Positions 20,070 through 28,710 of a DNA stretch of 64,000 nt are shown in pieces. Origin of the DNA: Colwellia_A sp047621305 (GTDB taxonomy: Bacteria; Pseudomonadota; Gammaproteobacteria; Enterobacterales; Alteromonadaceae); contig JBLHNB010000004.1 in assembly GCA_047621305.1 (NCBI GenBank), forward strand, positions 1-64,000. The letters are read 5' to 3'. A program made the translations under genes and the position numbers. The notes under the pieces are model-generated. The model was given only the letters and a program-made list of their open reading frames with translations, was not told the origin of the DNA and did no database searches. Positions within the stretch are counted from its first letter, which is position 1; each line of letters begins with the position of its first letter.

Positions 20070-20104
20070 AAAACCTTTAACATTCCGTTAAAGGTTTTTA
20101 AATT
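20070..20104 (+). terminator. Rho-independent terminator
   Basis: Perfect 12-base arms AAAACCTTTAAC and GTTAAAGGTTTT surround a 5-base loop (ATTCC), followed by TTAAATTTT. It ends the small gene at 19818 and separates it from the acyl carrier protein cluster. Confidence 0.85.
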
Positions 20105-20205
20105 TTATACCATGCGATATTCATCCTTACAAACTTTTACAAAGCCTTACAGACATAATCACACCTTTTAGTTAACATCCGCTCATTGAGATCTTAAGAG
20201 CGCGT

Positions 20206-20472
20206 ATGATGAACTTAGAATTGCAACTAAGAAATATCTTACAACAAGTATTAAACCATAATACCGACCACTTTATTGAAACTACACCATTACTTGGTGA
20301 ATATCCTGAGTTGGACTCTATGGGTCTTATGAGCTTGCTCATAGCTATAGAAAACGATATCAAAATTGAACAAGATAATATTGATTTAACAGCTGAAACA
20401 TTTGCCACCTTTGGCTCATTATTACGAAGTCTTACCCAGACACGTTCTTTAGCCGAGCGTGGCCATAATTAG
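20206..20472 (+). CDS. Acyl carrier protein
   Basis: This 88-residue protein has the phosphopantetheine attachment motif LDSMGLMSLL, with Ser at about residue 38, in the usual four-helix ACP context. It is not the fatty-acid-synthesis AcpP (motif DSLD). It opens a five-gene run transcribed together: the next start lies one base after its stop. As a carrier, it probably receives an acyl or aminoacyl group from the AMP-forming ligase at 23115 and donates it to the acyltransferase at 20474. That pathway is inference. Confidence 0.88.
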   Translation: MMNLELQLRNILQQVLNHNTDHFIETTPLLGEYPELDSMGLMSLLIAIENDIKIEQDNIDLTAETFATFGSLLRSLTQTRSLAERGHN

Positions 20473-20473
20473 A

Positions 20474-21304
20474 ATGAAAAACACTATAATTGATTTTTTA
20501 GTTCAATTTATAATTTCCAGCCTAAAGTTATTTTCACGTACAACACGTCGGAAAATTATCTTTTATATCGCAGCTAAAAGTTTAAAGTTAACTCATAAAA
20601 CCCGAAAAATGGCGATAAATAATATATCCAATGCAATGCCATGGCTCAATGAGGAAGAAGTAGCACAAATCGTATTAAGTTCTTATCAAACTATCGCCTT
20701 TGGCGTGATGGAATGTTTCTGGCTAACTGATATCAAATTTAAAATTAGTTGTGACGATAAAACACGACGACTACTTGATAGTGCAGGTGTAAGTATCGCA
20801 ACCATGCATATGAGTTGCTATGAGCTTGCCCCCTTTTCAATACAACAGCTCACCGGTTCAGTAGCAACACTTTCAAATATTCCAACTTTTATCCGATCAA
20901 TAAAGGAAGTGTATCGTGCAGCAAATATCAAAGCTATCGACAAAAATCAACCACACGCCTTTATCGATTTATTACAAGCCGCTCGCGATAAACATGCCAT
21001 TTGTCTACATGTGGATCACTATAAAAGTGACGTAGCTGTATCATTTTTTAACAGAAAGACCATGGCACCAAGTGGCTCAGCAATGCTCTCTTCTTATAGT
21101 AAAGCGCCGTTACTACTGTGTTACCCTATTCTCGAAAAAAATGGTGATTACACCCTTTACATTGAAACTATTTCTGAAAAACCCGTTGGTAGTAGTAAAA
21201 ATGAGATAAGTTTAGCTATGCAGAAAATTTATCAACGGCTGGAAACAATTATCCTAGAGTACCCGAATCAATGGTACTGGTCATATAATCGTTGGCGGGA
21301 CTAA
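20474..21304 (+). CDS. LpxL/HtrB-like lysophospholipid acyltransferase
   Basis: This protein of about 276 residues resembles late acyltransferases of lipid A synthesis. The catalytic HX4E is present as HMSCYE near residue 114, and the C-terminus NQWYWSYNRWR matches the family. It is shorter than LpxL (about 306) and lacks a strong N-terminal membrane helix beyond residues 5-20. The donor is probably the ACP encoded just upstream. ATG 20474, one base after the ACP stop, is preferred to an overlapping GTG at 20459. The acceptor is unknown. Confidence 0.82.
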   Translation: MKNTIIDFLVQFIISSLKLFSRTTRRKIIFYIAAKSLKLTHKTRKMAINNISNAMPWLNEEEVAQIVLSSYQTIAFGVMECFWLTDIKFKISCDDKTRRLLDSAGVSIATMHMSCYELAPFSIQQLTGSVATLSNIPTFIRSIKEVYRAANIKAIDKNQPHAFIDLLQAARDKHAICLHVDHYKSDVAVSFFNRKTMAPSGSAMLSSYSKAPLLLCYPILEKNGDYTLYIETISEKPVGSSKNEISLAMQKIYQRLETIILEYPNQWYWSYNRWRD

Positions 21305-21311
21305 AATTATT

Positions 21312-23075
21312 ATGATCACGTTAAAGCCTCTTTCAGATACGTCATGGCATCGATTATTTACCTATTTTTTTCCTCATAAACGTTGGATTTTTATCGCTAT
21401 AGTTAGCCTTTTTTTGTTTAGCATTGTTGATGCTGGTATGGTTTATTTTGTAAAACCATTAATTGACGATGGCTTAACTGGCGATAATGGCAATACCTTG
21501 CGCATAGGTGCCGCTTTAGTCATTGGCATCTTTGTATTACGAGGAATTACTAGTTTTATATCAAATTACGCCATTGCTTTTGTGAGTACTAAAATTACTT
21601 TCACTATTCGCCAACAAGCATTTGACAAGTTACAAAAATTACCAATGCCATTTTTTGACGAAAATAGCACTGGTAGCTTAATATCCAAGTTAAGTTATGA
21701 TGCGGAACAAATAGCATTAGCCACCTCAAAAGCTGCAGTATTACTTTTAAGAGAATCTCTCATTGTAATCGTATTGCTAGGTTTGATGTTTTATACCAGT
21801 TGGCAATTATCATTGATTTTTTTGGTCATAGGCCCTGTTATTGCTTTTATTATCAAAAAGGTAACAACGCGTTTTAAGAAAATCAGTATCACCTTACAAG
21901 AAACTATGGGGGAAATAACGAAAATTACCGAGCAATCGATATTAAGTCATCAAGAGGTATTAACATTTAATAATAGTCTATACATGTCGAAAAAATTCGC
22001 TCGAGTAAACAATCAAAATCGACAACAAGCGATGAAGTTTGCTACAGCAACCGCATTAAGTAACCCCATAATTCAACTTATTGCTTCGTTTGCCATTGCA
22101 ATCGTTCTATTGCTCGCTAGTGTTGAAGAGGTCTATGAAACGTTAACACCTGGTACATTTACCATGATTTTATTTGCCATGGGTTCATTACTTAGTCCTT
22201 TAAAGCAACTATCGAATGTCAATCAACAATTACAGAAAGGCTTTGCTGCCGCGACAAGTCTATTCACACTAATAGACCAAGATGATGAACCTGACCATGG
22301 TTTGCTCACGTTATCTGGTGATGAACATGAAATTCAATTTTCTAATCTCACTCATTACTACCAAAATGCAAAAACACCAAAAGATACATTGAAACCGGCA
22401 ATTAAAGAGTTCAGCGCAATAATTTCAACTAAAAGAACTTATGCCTTAGTAGGAAGTTCAGGTAGCGGTAAAACCTCTATCACCAATTTACTATTACGCT
22501 TGTATCAAACGAGTCAAAATACAATTTTTATTAATGACATTGCTATAGAAAAATATACTTTACAATCATTACGTACTCAGTTTTCTTTAGTGTCTCAACA
22601 CATCGTTTTAATCGATGATACCTTAGCGAATAACATTGCATTTGGTAGCCCAATAAAGCCGACTAGATTAGAAGTAGAGCAAGCAGCTCTAGCCGCCAAT
22701 GTTATGGATTTTGCTAATAACATGAAAAAAGGATTGGACTCAAGAGTTGGAGAAAATGGTAAATACCTATCAGGCGGACAAAGACAAAGAGTCGCTATTG
22801 CACGGGCAATTTTACGGAATTCTCCTATCATAATACTAGATGAAGCCACATCGGCACTTGACAACAAATCTGAACAATTAATACATCAGGCATTTTCACA
22901 ATTAGCTAAAAATAAAACCATGCTTATTATCGCACATAGATTATCAACCATTGAACATGTTGATTGTATCTTGGTTATGGATGGTGGCCAGTTGATTGAG
23001 CAAGGATCTCACCAGATGCTGATGCAGCAAAAAGGCTATTACCACTCTCTCTACTCAAATAAATTGACCGCTTAA
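21312..23075 (+). CDS. MsbA-like lipid exporter, ABC half-transporter
   Basis: This 587-residue fused membrane-ATPase protein has six helices in the first 310 residues. Its ATPase domain shows Walker A GSSGSGKTS, signature LSGGQRQRVAIARA, Walker B IIILDEATSALD and switch IAHRLST. Size and order match MsbA, the inner-membrane flippase for lipid A-core. Sitting 7 bases after an LpxL-like gene, it likely flips the acylated product of this cluster. It may be a second MsbA paralogue rather than the essential one, since no lpxK follows. Confidence 0.88.
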   Translation: MITLKPLSDTSWHRLFTYFFPHKRWIFIAIVSLFLFSIVDAGMVYFVKPLIDDGLTGDNGNTLRIGAALVIGIFVLRGITSFISNYAIAFVSTKITFTIRQQAFDKLQKLPMPFFDENSTGSLISKLSYDAEQIALATSKAAVLLLRESLIVIVLLGLMFYTSWQLSLIFLVIGPVIAFIIKKVTTRFKKISITLQETMGEITKITEQSILSHQEVLTFNNSLYMSKKFARVNNQNRQQAMKFATATALSNPIIQLIASFAIAIVLLLASVEEVYETLTPGTFTMILFAMGSLLSPLKQLSNVNQQLQKGFAAATSLFTLIDQDDEPDHGLLTLSGDEHEIQFSNLTHYYQNAKTPKDTLKPAIKEFSAIISTKRTYALVGSSGSGKTSITNLLLRLYQTSQNTIFINDIAIEKYTLQSLRTQFSLVSQHIVLIDDTLANNIAFGSPIKPTRLEVEQAALAANVMDFANNMKKGLDSRVGENGKYLSGGQRQRVAIARAILRNSPIIILDEATSALDNKSEQLIHQAFSQLAKNKTMLIIAHRLSTIEHVDCILVMDGGQLIEQGSHQMLMQQKGYYHSLYSNKLTA

Positions 23076-23114
23076 CTAAGTGGCTTATAAAACGACTGAA
23101 TTCATAGGAAGAAT

Positions 23115-24686
23115 ATGCCAATCTTATTGCATGATTTATTGCTATTACAAGCAACAAAGTCACCTAACCACAAAGCAATAGCCCATAAAAATAATCAGCT
23201 AAATTATATTGATCTGGCAAATGCATGTATACAAGCAGCGGGGGCTCTAAACGCTTTATCACTTAATAAAGGAGATCGTGTTGCTGTTTACCTTCCTAAA
23301 AACTTCGAGGCTGTAATAAGTTACTTTGCCATTAGTTATGCAGGTGGCATTATTGTACCTGTAAATCCAACATTTAAAACGGTTCAAGTTGTTCATATTT
23401 TACAGGACTGTCAAGCCAAAATATTAATTACCAACACAGCTAGATTTGCGATACTTTCTAAAGAAGAGTTAACGGCTGTTCATCACGTTATTTTAATTGA
23501 CGATACCACGTATCATTTGAGTGATACTAAGGTCTGGCACTGGAATGACTTTATCAACCTCGATACTCATGGCCAATACCCTGCTGAAATAATTGATACT
23601 GATATTGCGGTTATTTTTTACACCTCTGGAAGTACAGGTAATGCAAAAGGCGTTGTACTTAGCCACAAAAATATTGTTACTGGTGCCAAAAGTGTTCATG
23701 CCTATTTGCCCTGCAAAAGGAGTGATAATATGTTGGCCGTACTGCCCTTTAGCTTTGATTATGGTTTTAGCCAACTAACCATTGCATTCTTAACTGGGGC
23801 AAGCTGCTATTTAACCGAATTCATTTTTATTGACGATTTAATGAAAACAATTAAACAGCAGGATATTACTTGTTTAGCTTTAGTTCCCCCTCTTTGGATT
23901 AAGCTTGCCAATTCTCAATGGCCAGCAGGTTTGGGAAAGCAAATACGTTACTTCTGCAACACGGGTGGGTGTATGCCAATGGCAACACTTACAATATTAA
24001 GAAAAAAAATGCCCTATGCACTGCCCTATATGATGTATGGTTTAACAGAAGCTTTCAGGTCTTGTTATCTCCCACCTACAGAAATCGACAAACGACCCAC
24101 ATCATTTGGCAAAGCTATTCCCAATGTTCAAATTATGGTAATTAACGACCAGGGTGAAGAATGCCAGCCATTTGAGTCGGGTGAACTAGTACACTGTGGT
24201 AGTTTGGTCAGCCAGGGATACTGGAATGATACTGAAAAAACAAAAGAACGTTTTAGGCCTATTCCCAATGCTTTAAAGGGGTCTCCTATTACCGAAGTCG
24301 CAGTTTGGTCTGGCGATATAGTTACCAAGGATGAAGAAGGCTACCTTTATTTTGTCTCCCGTAAAGACGACATGATTAAAACCTCAGGATACAGAGTCAG
24401 CCCACAAGAAATAGAAGACGTATTATATCAACTAGATCAATTATCCGAAGTTGTAGTCATTGGCGTTCCACATGACGAATTAGGTCAAGCAATAATAGCC
24501 ATAGTGGTAACAAAAGCCTTAGTACCATCTGAGCGAGATATTTTAAAACACTGCCTTAAACATCTACCCAACTTCATGGTGCCACATCATATCGTCTATA
24601 CCTTATTATTACCTCGTAACTGTAATAATAAGTTTGACCGCAACCACTGGAGAAACAAATACCAAAACCACTTTTCAATAAAGTAA
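23115..24686 (+). CDS. AMP-forming acyl-CoA/acyl-ACP ligase
   Basis: This 523-residue ANL-superfamily enzyme has the AMP motif FYTSGSTGNAKGVVLSH, MMYGLTEAFRS, and the hinge region KDDMIKTSGYRVSPQEIED. Close to its C-terminus the catalytic Lys region (NCNNKFDR) is visible. It resembles ligases that accompany a PLP decarboxylase in exosortase A loci (TIGR03098 type), judged by gene order and length. It should activate a carboxylic or amino acid and load it on CoA or on the ACP at 20206. Substrate not known. Confidence 0.85.
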   Translation: MPILLHDLLLLQATKSPNHKAIAHKNNQLNYIDLANACIQAAGALNALSLNKGDRVAVYLPKNFEAVISYFAISYAGGIIVPVNPTFKTVQVVHILQDCQAKILITNTARFAILSKEELTAVHHVILIDDTTYHLSDTKVWHWNDFINLDTHGQYPAEIIDTDIAVIFYTSGSTGNAKGVVLSHKNIVTGAKSVHAYLPCKRSDNMLAVLPFSFDYGFSQLTIAFLTGASCYLTEFIFIDDLMKTIKQQDITCLALVPPLWIKLANSQWPAGLGKQIRYFCNTGGCMPMATLTILRKKMPYALPYMMYGLTEAFRSCYLPPTEIDKRPTSFGKAIPNVQIMVINDQGEECQPFESGELVHCGSLVSQGYWNDTEKTKERFRPIPNALKGSPITEVAVWSGDIVTKDEEGYLYFVSRKDDMIKTSGYRVSPQEIEDVLYQLDQLSEVVVIGVPHDELGQAIIAIVVTKALVPSERDILKHCLKHLPNFMVPHHIVYTLLLPRNCNNKFDRNHWRNKYQNHFSIK

Positions 24687-24691
24687 CCTAA

Positions 24692-25921
24692 ATGAAAAAT
24701 CAAATGAAAGATTCAGATCAAATATATGTTAATAAAAATAATCAACTCTTTATTGCTGGGAAATCGGCCGAAGACATCGTCGCCATTGCCGGAGGTACGC
24801 CTTGTTATGTTTATGATAGGACTAAGATTGCCGACGTAATCAAACGACTAAAAAGTGAACTCCCCCGAGAAATAAAGCTGCATTATGCTATAAAAGCTAA
24901 TCCGTTCCCGGCTCTAGTAACACAAATGAGTGCTTGGGTTGATGGTTTTGACGTTGCTTCACACCAAGAATTATTACTCGCTTTAGCCAGCGGGATGCCA
25001 AGTGAAAAAATTAGCATTGCTGGTCCTGGAAAATCCAACAACGATCTTATAGCCGCACTATTAAGTGGAGTGGTCATTAATGTTGAATCTGAAAACGAAT
25101 TGAACCGTATTTATCAACTTTGTATAAAGCATCAACGTCAGGCAAAAATTTCATTTCGTATCAATCCTGATTTTTCATTAAAGCATTCTGGAATGCAAAT
25201 GTCTGGTGGATCTCAACCTTTTGGCATAGATGCTGAACGTATTCCAGAAATATTGGCCAAACTAAAGAGCGAATTAGTACACTTTAAGGGTTTTCATATT
25301 TTTACCGGTTCTCAGAACCTTAATCATCAAGCATTAATAGAAACTCATAATAATACGTTTGCCTTGGCACAACGTCTATTATCCTCTACAGATAAAGTTG
25401 CCAGTCAAATTAATATCGGCGGGGGCTTTGGTATTCCTTACTTCGCTCATGAAACCCCGCTGAAACTAGCGCCTGTTATAGACAATTTATCGTCTTTAAT
25501 AAAACAATATAAAACAGGATTCAAGGACGCGGAAATTCACCTAGAACTAGGTCGTTACCTAGTGGGAGAAGCAGGCATCTATTTATCTCGTATCATCGAT
25601 AAAAAGGAATCACGAGGTAAAACCTATTTAGTGACTGATGGTGGATTACATCACCATTTAGCCAATTCAGGTAATTTTGGTCAAGTATTACGTAAAAACT
25701 TTCCTGTTTTATTAACATCATGTATCGAGAGCCATCAGCATGAAATCGTAGATGTTGTGGGACCTTTATGTACACCTCTTGACATTTTAGCTAATCAAGT
25801 ATCCCTGCCCTTCGCTAAAATCGGAGACATTTTTGCAGTATTGCAATCAGGTGCCTATGGTGCAAGTGCTAGCCCCCAAAACTTTTTAAGCCAGCCCAAA
25901 GTAAAGGAGCTAGTATTATGA
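24692..25921 (+). CDS. Fold type III PLP-dependent amino acid decarboxylase
   Basis: This 409-residue enzyme belongs to the LysA/ornithine decarboxylase family. The PLP lysine is in HYAIKANPFPALV (about residue 69), the phosphate loop in NIGGGFGIPY, and the dimer-supplied Cys in GPLCTPLDIL. LELGRYLVGEAG is also typical. The substrate could be diaminopimelate, lysine, ornithine or a related acid; the pairing with the ligase resembles the exosortase-A-associated decarboxylase (TIGR03099). It starts 5 bases after the ligase stop and closes the cluster. A housekeeping lysA is less likely because of this context. Confidence 0.85.
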   Translation: MKNQMKDSDQIYVNKNNQLFIAGKSAEDIVAIAGGTPCYVYDRTKIADVIKRLKSELPREIKLHYAIKANPFPALVTQMSAWVDGFDVASHQELLLALASGMPSEKISIAGPGKSNNDLIAALLSGVVINVESENELNRIYQLCIKHQRQAKISFRINPDFSLKHSGMQMSGGSQPFGIDAERIPEILAKLKSELVHFKGFHIFTGSQNLNHQALIETHNNTFALAQRLLSSTDKVASQINIGGGFGIPYFAHETPLKLAPVIDNLSSLIKQYKTGFKDAEIHLELGRYLVGEAGIYLSRIIDKKESRGKTYLVTDGGLHHHLANSGNFGQVLRKNFPVLLTSCIESHQHEIVDVVGPLCTPLDILANQVSLPFAKIGDIFAVLQSGAYGASASPQNFLSQPKVKELVL

Positions 25922-25976
25922 TCTTTTATTAAATAAACACTTAACCAATCAAAAATACGTTACTGAACATCAATTA

Positions 25977-26966
25977 CTATGAATCATATTTATTTTCAAG
26001 CCACAATAATAAGGTCGGCATAAAATCCGTTGCTAAAGCCTTTTGCCCTTGCCACTTTAGTTTTAACCATTGTTTAAACCCAAATTTTTGGCTGCTATAT
26101 TCATTCGTCTTTAACATACCGTGACTCGCATTTTCAATTAATTTAGTTTTAACATAATCATTTTTATTTCCAGATAATTGCCACCAATTAAATTCTTGTT
26201 TGGCGTTAACATTGAGGTCTAAATCTCCCCATAGCAATAATGTGGGGATATTTATTTTTTGATAATCTTGACGCGCATCTTCACGATAGTTTTTAAGCAC
26301 AAATTGATAACGATCCAGAGACATAACATCATCACCTGCCGTTTTAACATATTCTGAATACGCTGGTGATCGCCCAAAAAACTGTTGTTCTTTAGTGTTT
26401 TCTGATAGTGCCGTCATTATTTGTTGTTTACTTGCGCCAGCCAAACGCAGTCTTGTTTGGGTAAAGTATTCTCCTTGTTCGAGCCAATTAGCAGCAAACC
26501 CTATGCCTACCATAAAACCAATCGAATGATTTTTTTTGGCCATTGCAGGCAATACCCAGCCCGCTTGGCTAAAACCTATTAACCCCGTATTTTCGGCGGT
26601 AAAGTTATACTTTTGTTGAATAAATTTAACTGCTGCCAAAACTTCAGACTGACGATCTATCATCGATTGACTTAACCAATTCCCTGTTGATTTACCCACA
26701 CCGGCTTTATCCCAACTAAATATGGCATAACCCTGCTCTCTGAGCTGTTGCCAAATAATGGTGTAGTAACCTTCCGCATCAAAAGTCATATCGCCATCAC
26801 CGTGAACAAATATCAACACACTTTTTGTTTTTTGGTTCTTCACTGGCGCTAAATAATGACCACTCAACTTATTTTGTTGATGTTCAAACTGCAGCTGTTC
26901 AGCTTCTACCCTAGTAACAAAAATAGATAAGACAAAAATACAGCTCAATAGATATGCTTTCATCAA
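25977..26966 (-). CDS. Secreted alpha/beta hydrolase
   Basis: This 329-residue protein has a signal peptide (cleavage near VEA, residue 22) and an alpha/beta hydrolase fold. The oxyanion strand is LIFVHGDGD, the nucleophile elbow GFSQAG and the late Asp and His lie in LLWGDLDLNV and NASHGML. It should be a periplasmic or surface esterase. It is convergent with the lipid cluster, 55 bp away. Substrate unknown. Confidence 0.8.
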   Translation of the reverse strand: MMKAYLLSCIFVLSIFVTRVEAEQLQFEHQQNKLSGHYLAPVKNQKTKSVLIFVHGDGDMTFDAEGYYTIIWQQLREQGYAIFSWDKAGVGKSTGNWLSQSMIDRQSEVLAAVKFIQQKYNFTAENTGLIGFSQAGWVLPAMAKKNHSIGFMVGIGFAANWLEQGEYFTQTRLRLAGASKQQIMTALSENTKEQQFFGRSPAYSEYVKTAGDDVMSLDRYQFVLKNYREDARQDYQKINIPTLLLWGDLDLNVNAKQEFNWWQLSGNKNDYVKTKLIENASHGMLKTNEYSSQKFGFKQWLKLKWQGQKALATDFMPTLLLWLENKYDS

Positions 26967-27167
26967 AAACCCCTTGCTTTGTTATGGAAATAAATATTAC
27001 TTAAATTTCAAGAAAATCGGGCAGCAATAACTTAAAAAATCGTTGAGCAGTATACCTATTTATATGAATCTGAATGTAAGGCTCTGTAAGAGCCTCATTA
27101 CAATCTCTTACTGAACTTAGCGGTCATCCGATTTAAAATTTATCTTCATTTGAAAACGAGATAAACA

Positions 27168-27599
27168 ATGAAAGCTCTATTTCTTTTTATCGTTTTACTA
27201 AGTTCAACATCACACCTTGTTGCTATTGAGCATCAACAAGGTGAATTAAAAGTCACAGTAAACGGCGCAAAAAATAACAACGGAAAAATTGAAGTGCATT
27301 TATTCAATAACAAGGCGCAATTTAAAAATAAAATACCGCCATTACTTATTTGTAAAGCAAAAATAAAAAGACTTAAGAGCGAATGTACTTTCAAAGACAT
27401 CACTTACGGCAGTTATGGCGTTTTCTCTTTTCATGATGAAAACCAGAATGGGAATGTAGATTTCAGTTTATTTGGTGATCCTCAAGAAAAACTCGCGATT
27501 AGTGGTGTCGACCTAGTAACAAATTCAGATCCAATTTTTAAAGATAGCCAATTTTTGTTCAACAGCCAACGTGGTCAAATATTTATTAACTTACAGTAG
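27168..27599 (+). CDS. DUF2141 secreted protein
   Basis: This 143-residue protein has a signal peptide (to about residue 19) and a DUF2141 domain, recognisable from GKIEVHLFNNKAQF and the loop FHDENQNGNVDFSLFGDP. The family is uncharacterised. It lies 10 bases before a membrane fusion protein gene, so it is probably part of the same efflux operon and acts in the periplasm. Confidence 0.78.
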   Translation: MKALFLFIVLLSSTSHLVAIEHQQGELKVTVNGAKNNNGKIEVHLFNNKAQFKNKIPPLLICKAKIKRLKSECTFKDITYGSYGVFSFHDENQNGNVDFSLFGDPQEKLAISGVDLVTNSDPIFKDSQFLFNSQRGQIFINLQ

Positions 27600-27609
27600 A
27601 GAATTAACA

Positions 27610-28710
27610 ATGATTAAGCTTTTCCAACATTTAAAAGTAAGACAAAGTATCGCTTTTATTTTTAGTCTATTCATTTTATTAGTCGTTTTAGACGAACTTG
27701 ATGCCGCAGGAGTGCCAACACTCATAAACGACAACAGTAAAAAAATAGTTTCTGCATCAATAATCAGTGCACAATCTGTCAATAATCTTCCCAATATGGA
27801 TTTATTAGCCAGTGTTGAACCCATAAAGCTAAGCCAAATAACCTCACAAGTTTCAGGAAAAGTTATCCACTTTTCAGAGGCATTAAGACCAGGCAGTAGC
27901 TTACTAAAAAATCAGCTATTATTAACGATTGATCCACTGCCCTATCAAGTTGCTGTCGCGGAAGCCAACGCAGGATTAATAGCTGCAAAAATTGAACTTA
28001 AAAAAATTCGAATTCAATTTTCACAAGACAGTTTATCGGCAAAACTTGCCAATGCACAATTAGCGCTCGCAACGAGTCAATTAACTCAAGCTCAAGCAGA
28101 ACTACAACAGACTAAAATCACTTTACCTTTTGATGCGGAAATCACCAATATACATGCCTATTTGGGAGAGTATGTAACCCCTGGTCAACAAATAATCAGT
28201 GTTTTACCTAAAGCCAACAAGCATATTAGTGTACTTATAAGTGAACAAGACTTTGCCCGACTAGAACCCTTAGAACTAGGCCAGCAGGTTACTTTGATGA
28301 GCTTAGATAAACAACATCATTGGTCTAGTAAAATGGTTAGTATTAGCCAACATACCAGTAATTTACAAAGAAAAATATATTTAAAACCCCTCTACAGCAA
28401 CAGTGAAAAGTCACCGTTATATGGCCAGCACGTTTATGCACAACTCCCTATAAAAGGTTGGCCTACAACACTTTCATTACCTGAAAGTGCTTTAACATTA
28501 AAGGGTGAGTTATGGTGGCTTAACCAACAAGACCAAGCTTATAAAACCAAACTTGATGACTATCTTATTGCCAACAATAGAGTTTATTTTTCACAAGACA
28601 ATACCAAACAAACAGATAACCTAAGTAATCGCGCCTTGTTATTCCCCTTAGCTTCGTTAAGCCAAGGCATGAAAATACAACCTTTAGCTGCTGATGGGAG
28701 TGAATTATGA
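27610..28710 (+). CDS. RND efflux periplasmic adaptor (membrane fusion protein)
   Basis: This 366-residue HlyD-type adaptor has an N-terminal anchor (residues 10-30), a lipoyl half (KVIHFSEALRPGSSL), a short helical hairpin and a second half around TLPFDAEITNIHAYLGEYVTPG. It links an inner-membrane RND pump to an outer-membrane channel. The frame is open 13 codons upstream, but ATG 27610 follows the DUF2141 stop and is preferred. Its stop overlaps the pump start by 4 bases (ATGA). No TolC-like gene is adjacent. Confidence 0.87.
   Translation: MIKLFQHLKVRQSIAFIFSLFILLVVLDELDAAGVPTLINDNSKKIVSASIISAQSVNNLPNMDLLASVEPIKLSQITSQVSGKVIHFSEALRPGSSLLKNQLLLTIDPLPYQVAVAEANAGLIAAKIELKKIRIQFSQDSLSAKLANAQLALATSQLTQAQAELQQTKITLPFDAEITNIHAYLGEYVTPGQQIISVLPKANKHISVLISEQDFARLEPLELGQQVTLMSLDKQHHWSSKMVSISQHTSNLQRKIYLKPLYSNSEKSPLYGQHVYAQLPIKGWPTTLSLPESALTLKGELWWLNQQDQAYKTKLDDYLIANNRVYFSQDNTKQTDNLSNRALLFPLASLSQGMKIQPLAADGSEL

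Noticed and set aside
24692..25921. Housekeeping diaminopimelate decarboxylase lysA
   Set aside because: Fold and motifs allow it, but the tight linkage to ACP, ligase and exporter genes argues for a pathway-specific decarboxylase. Not excluded.
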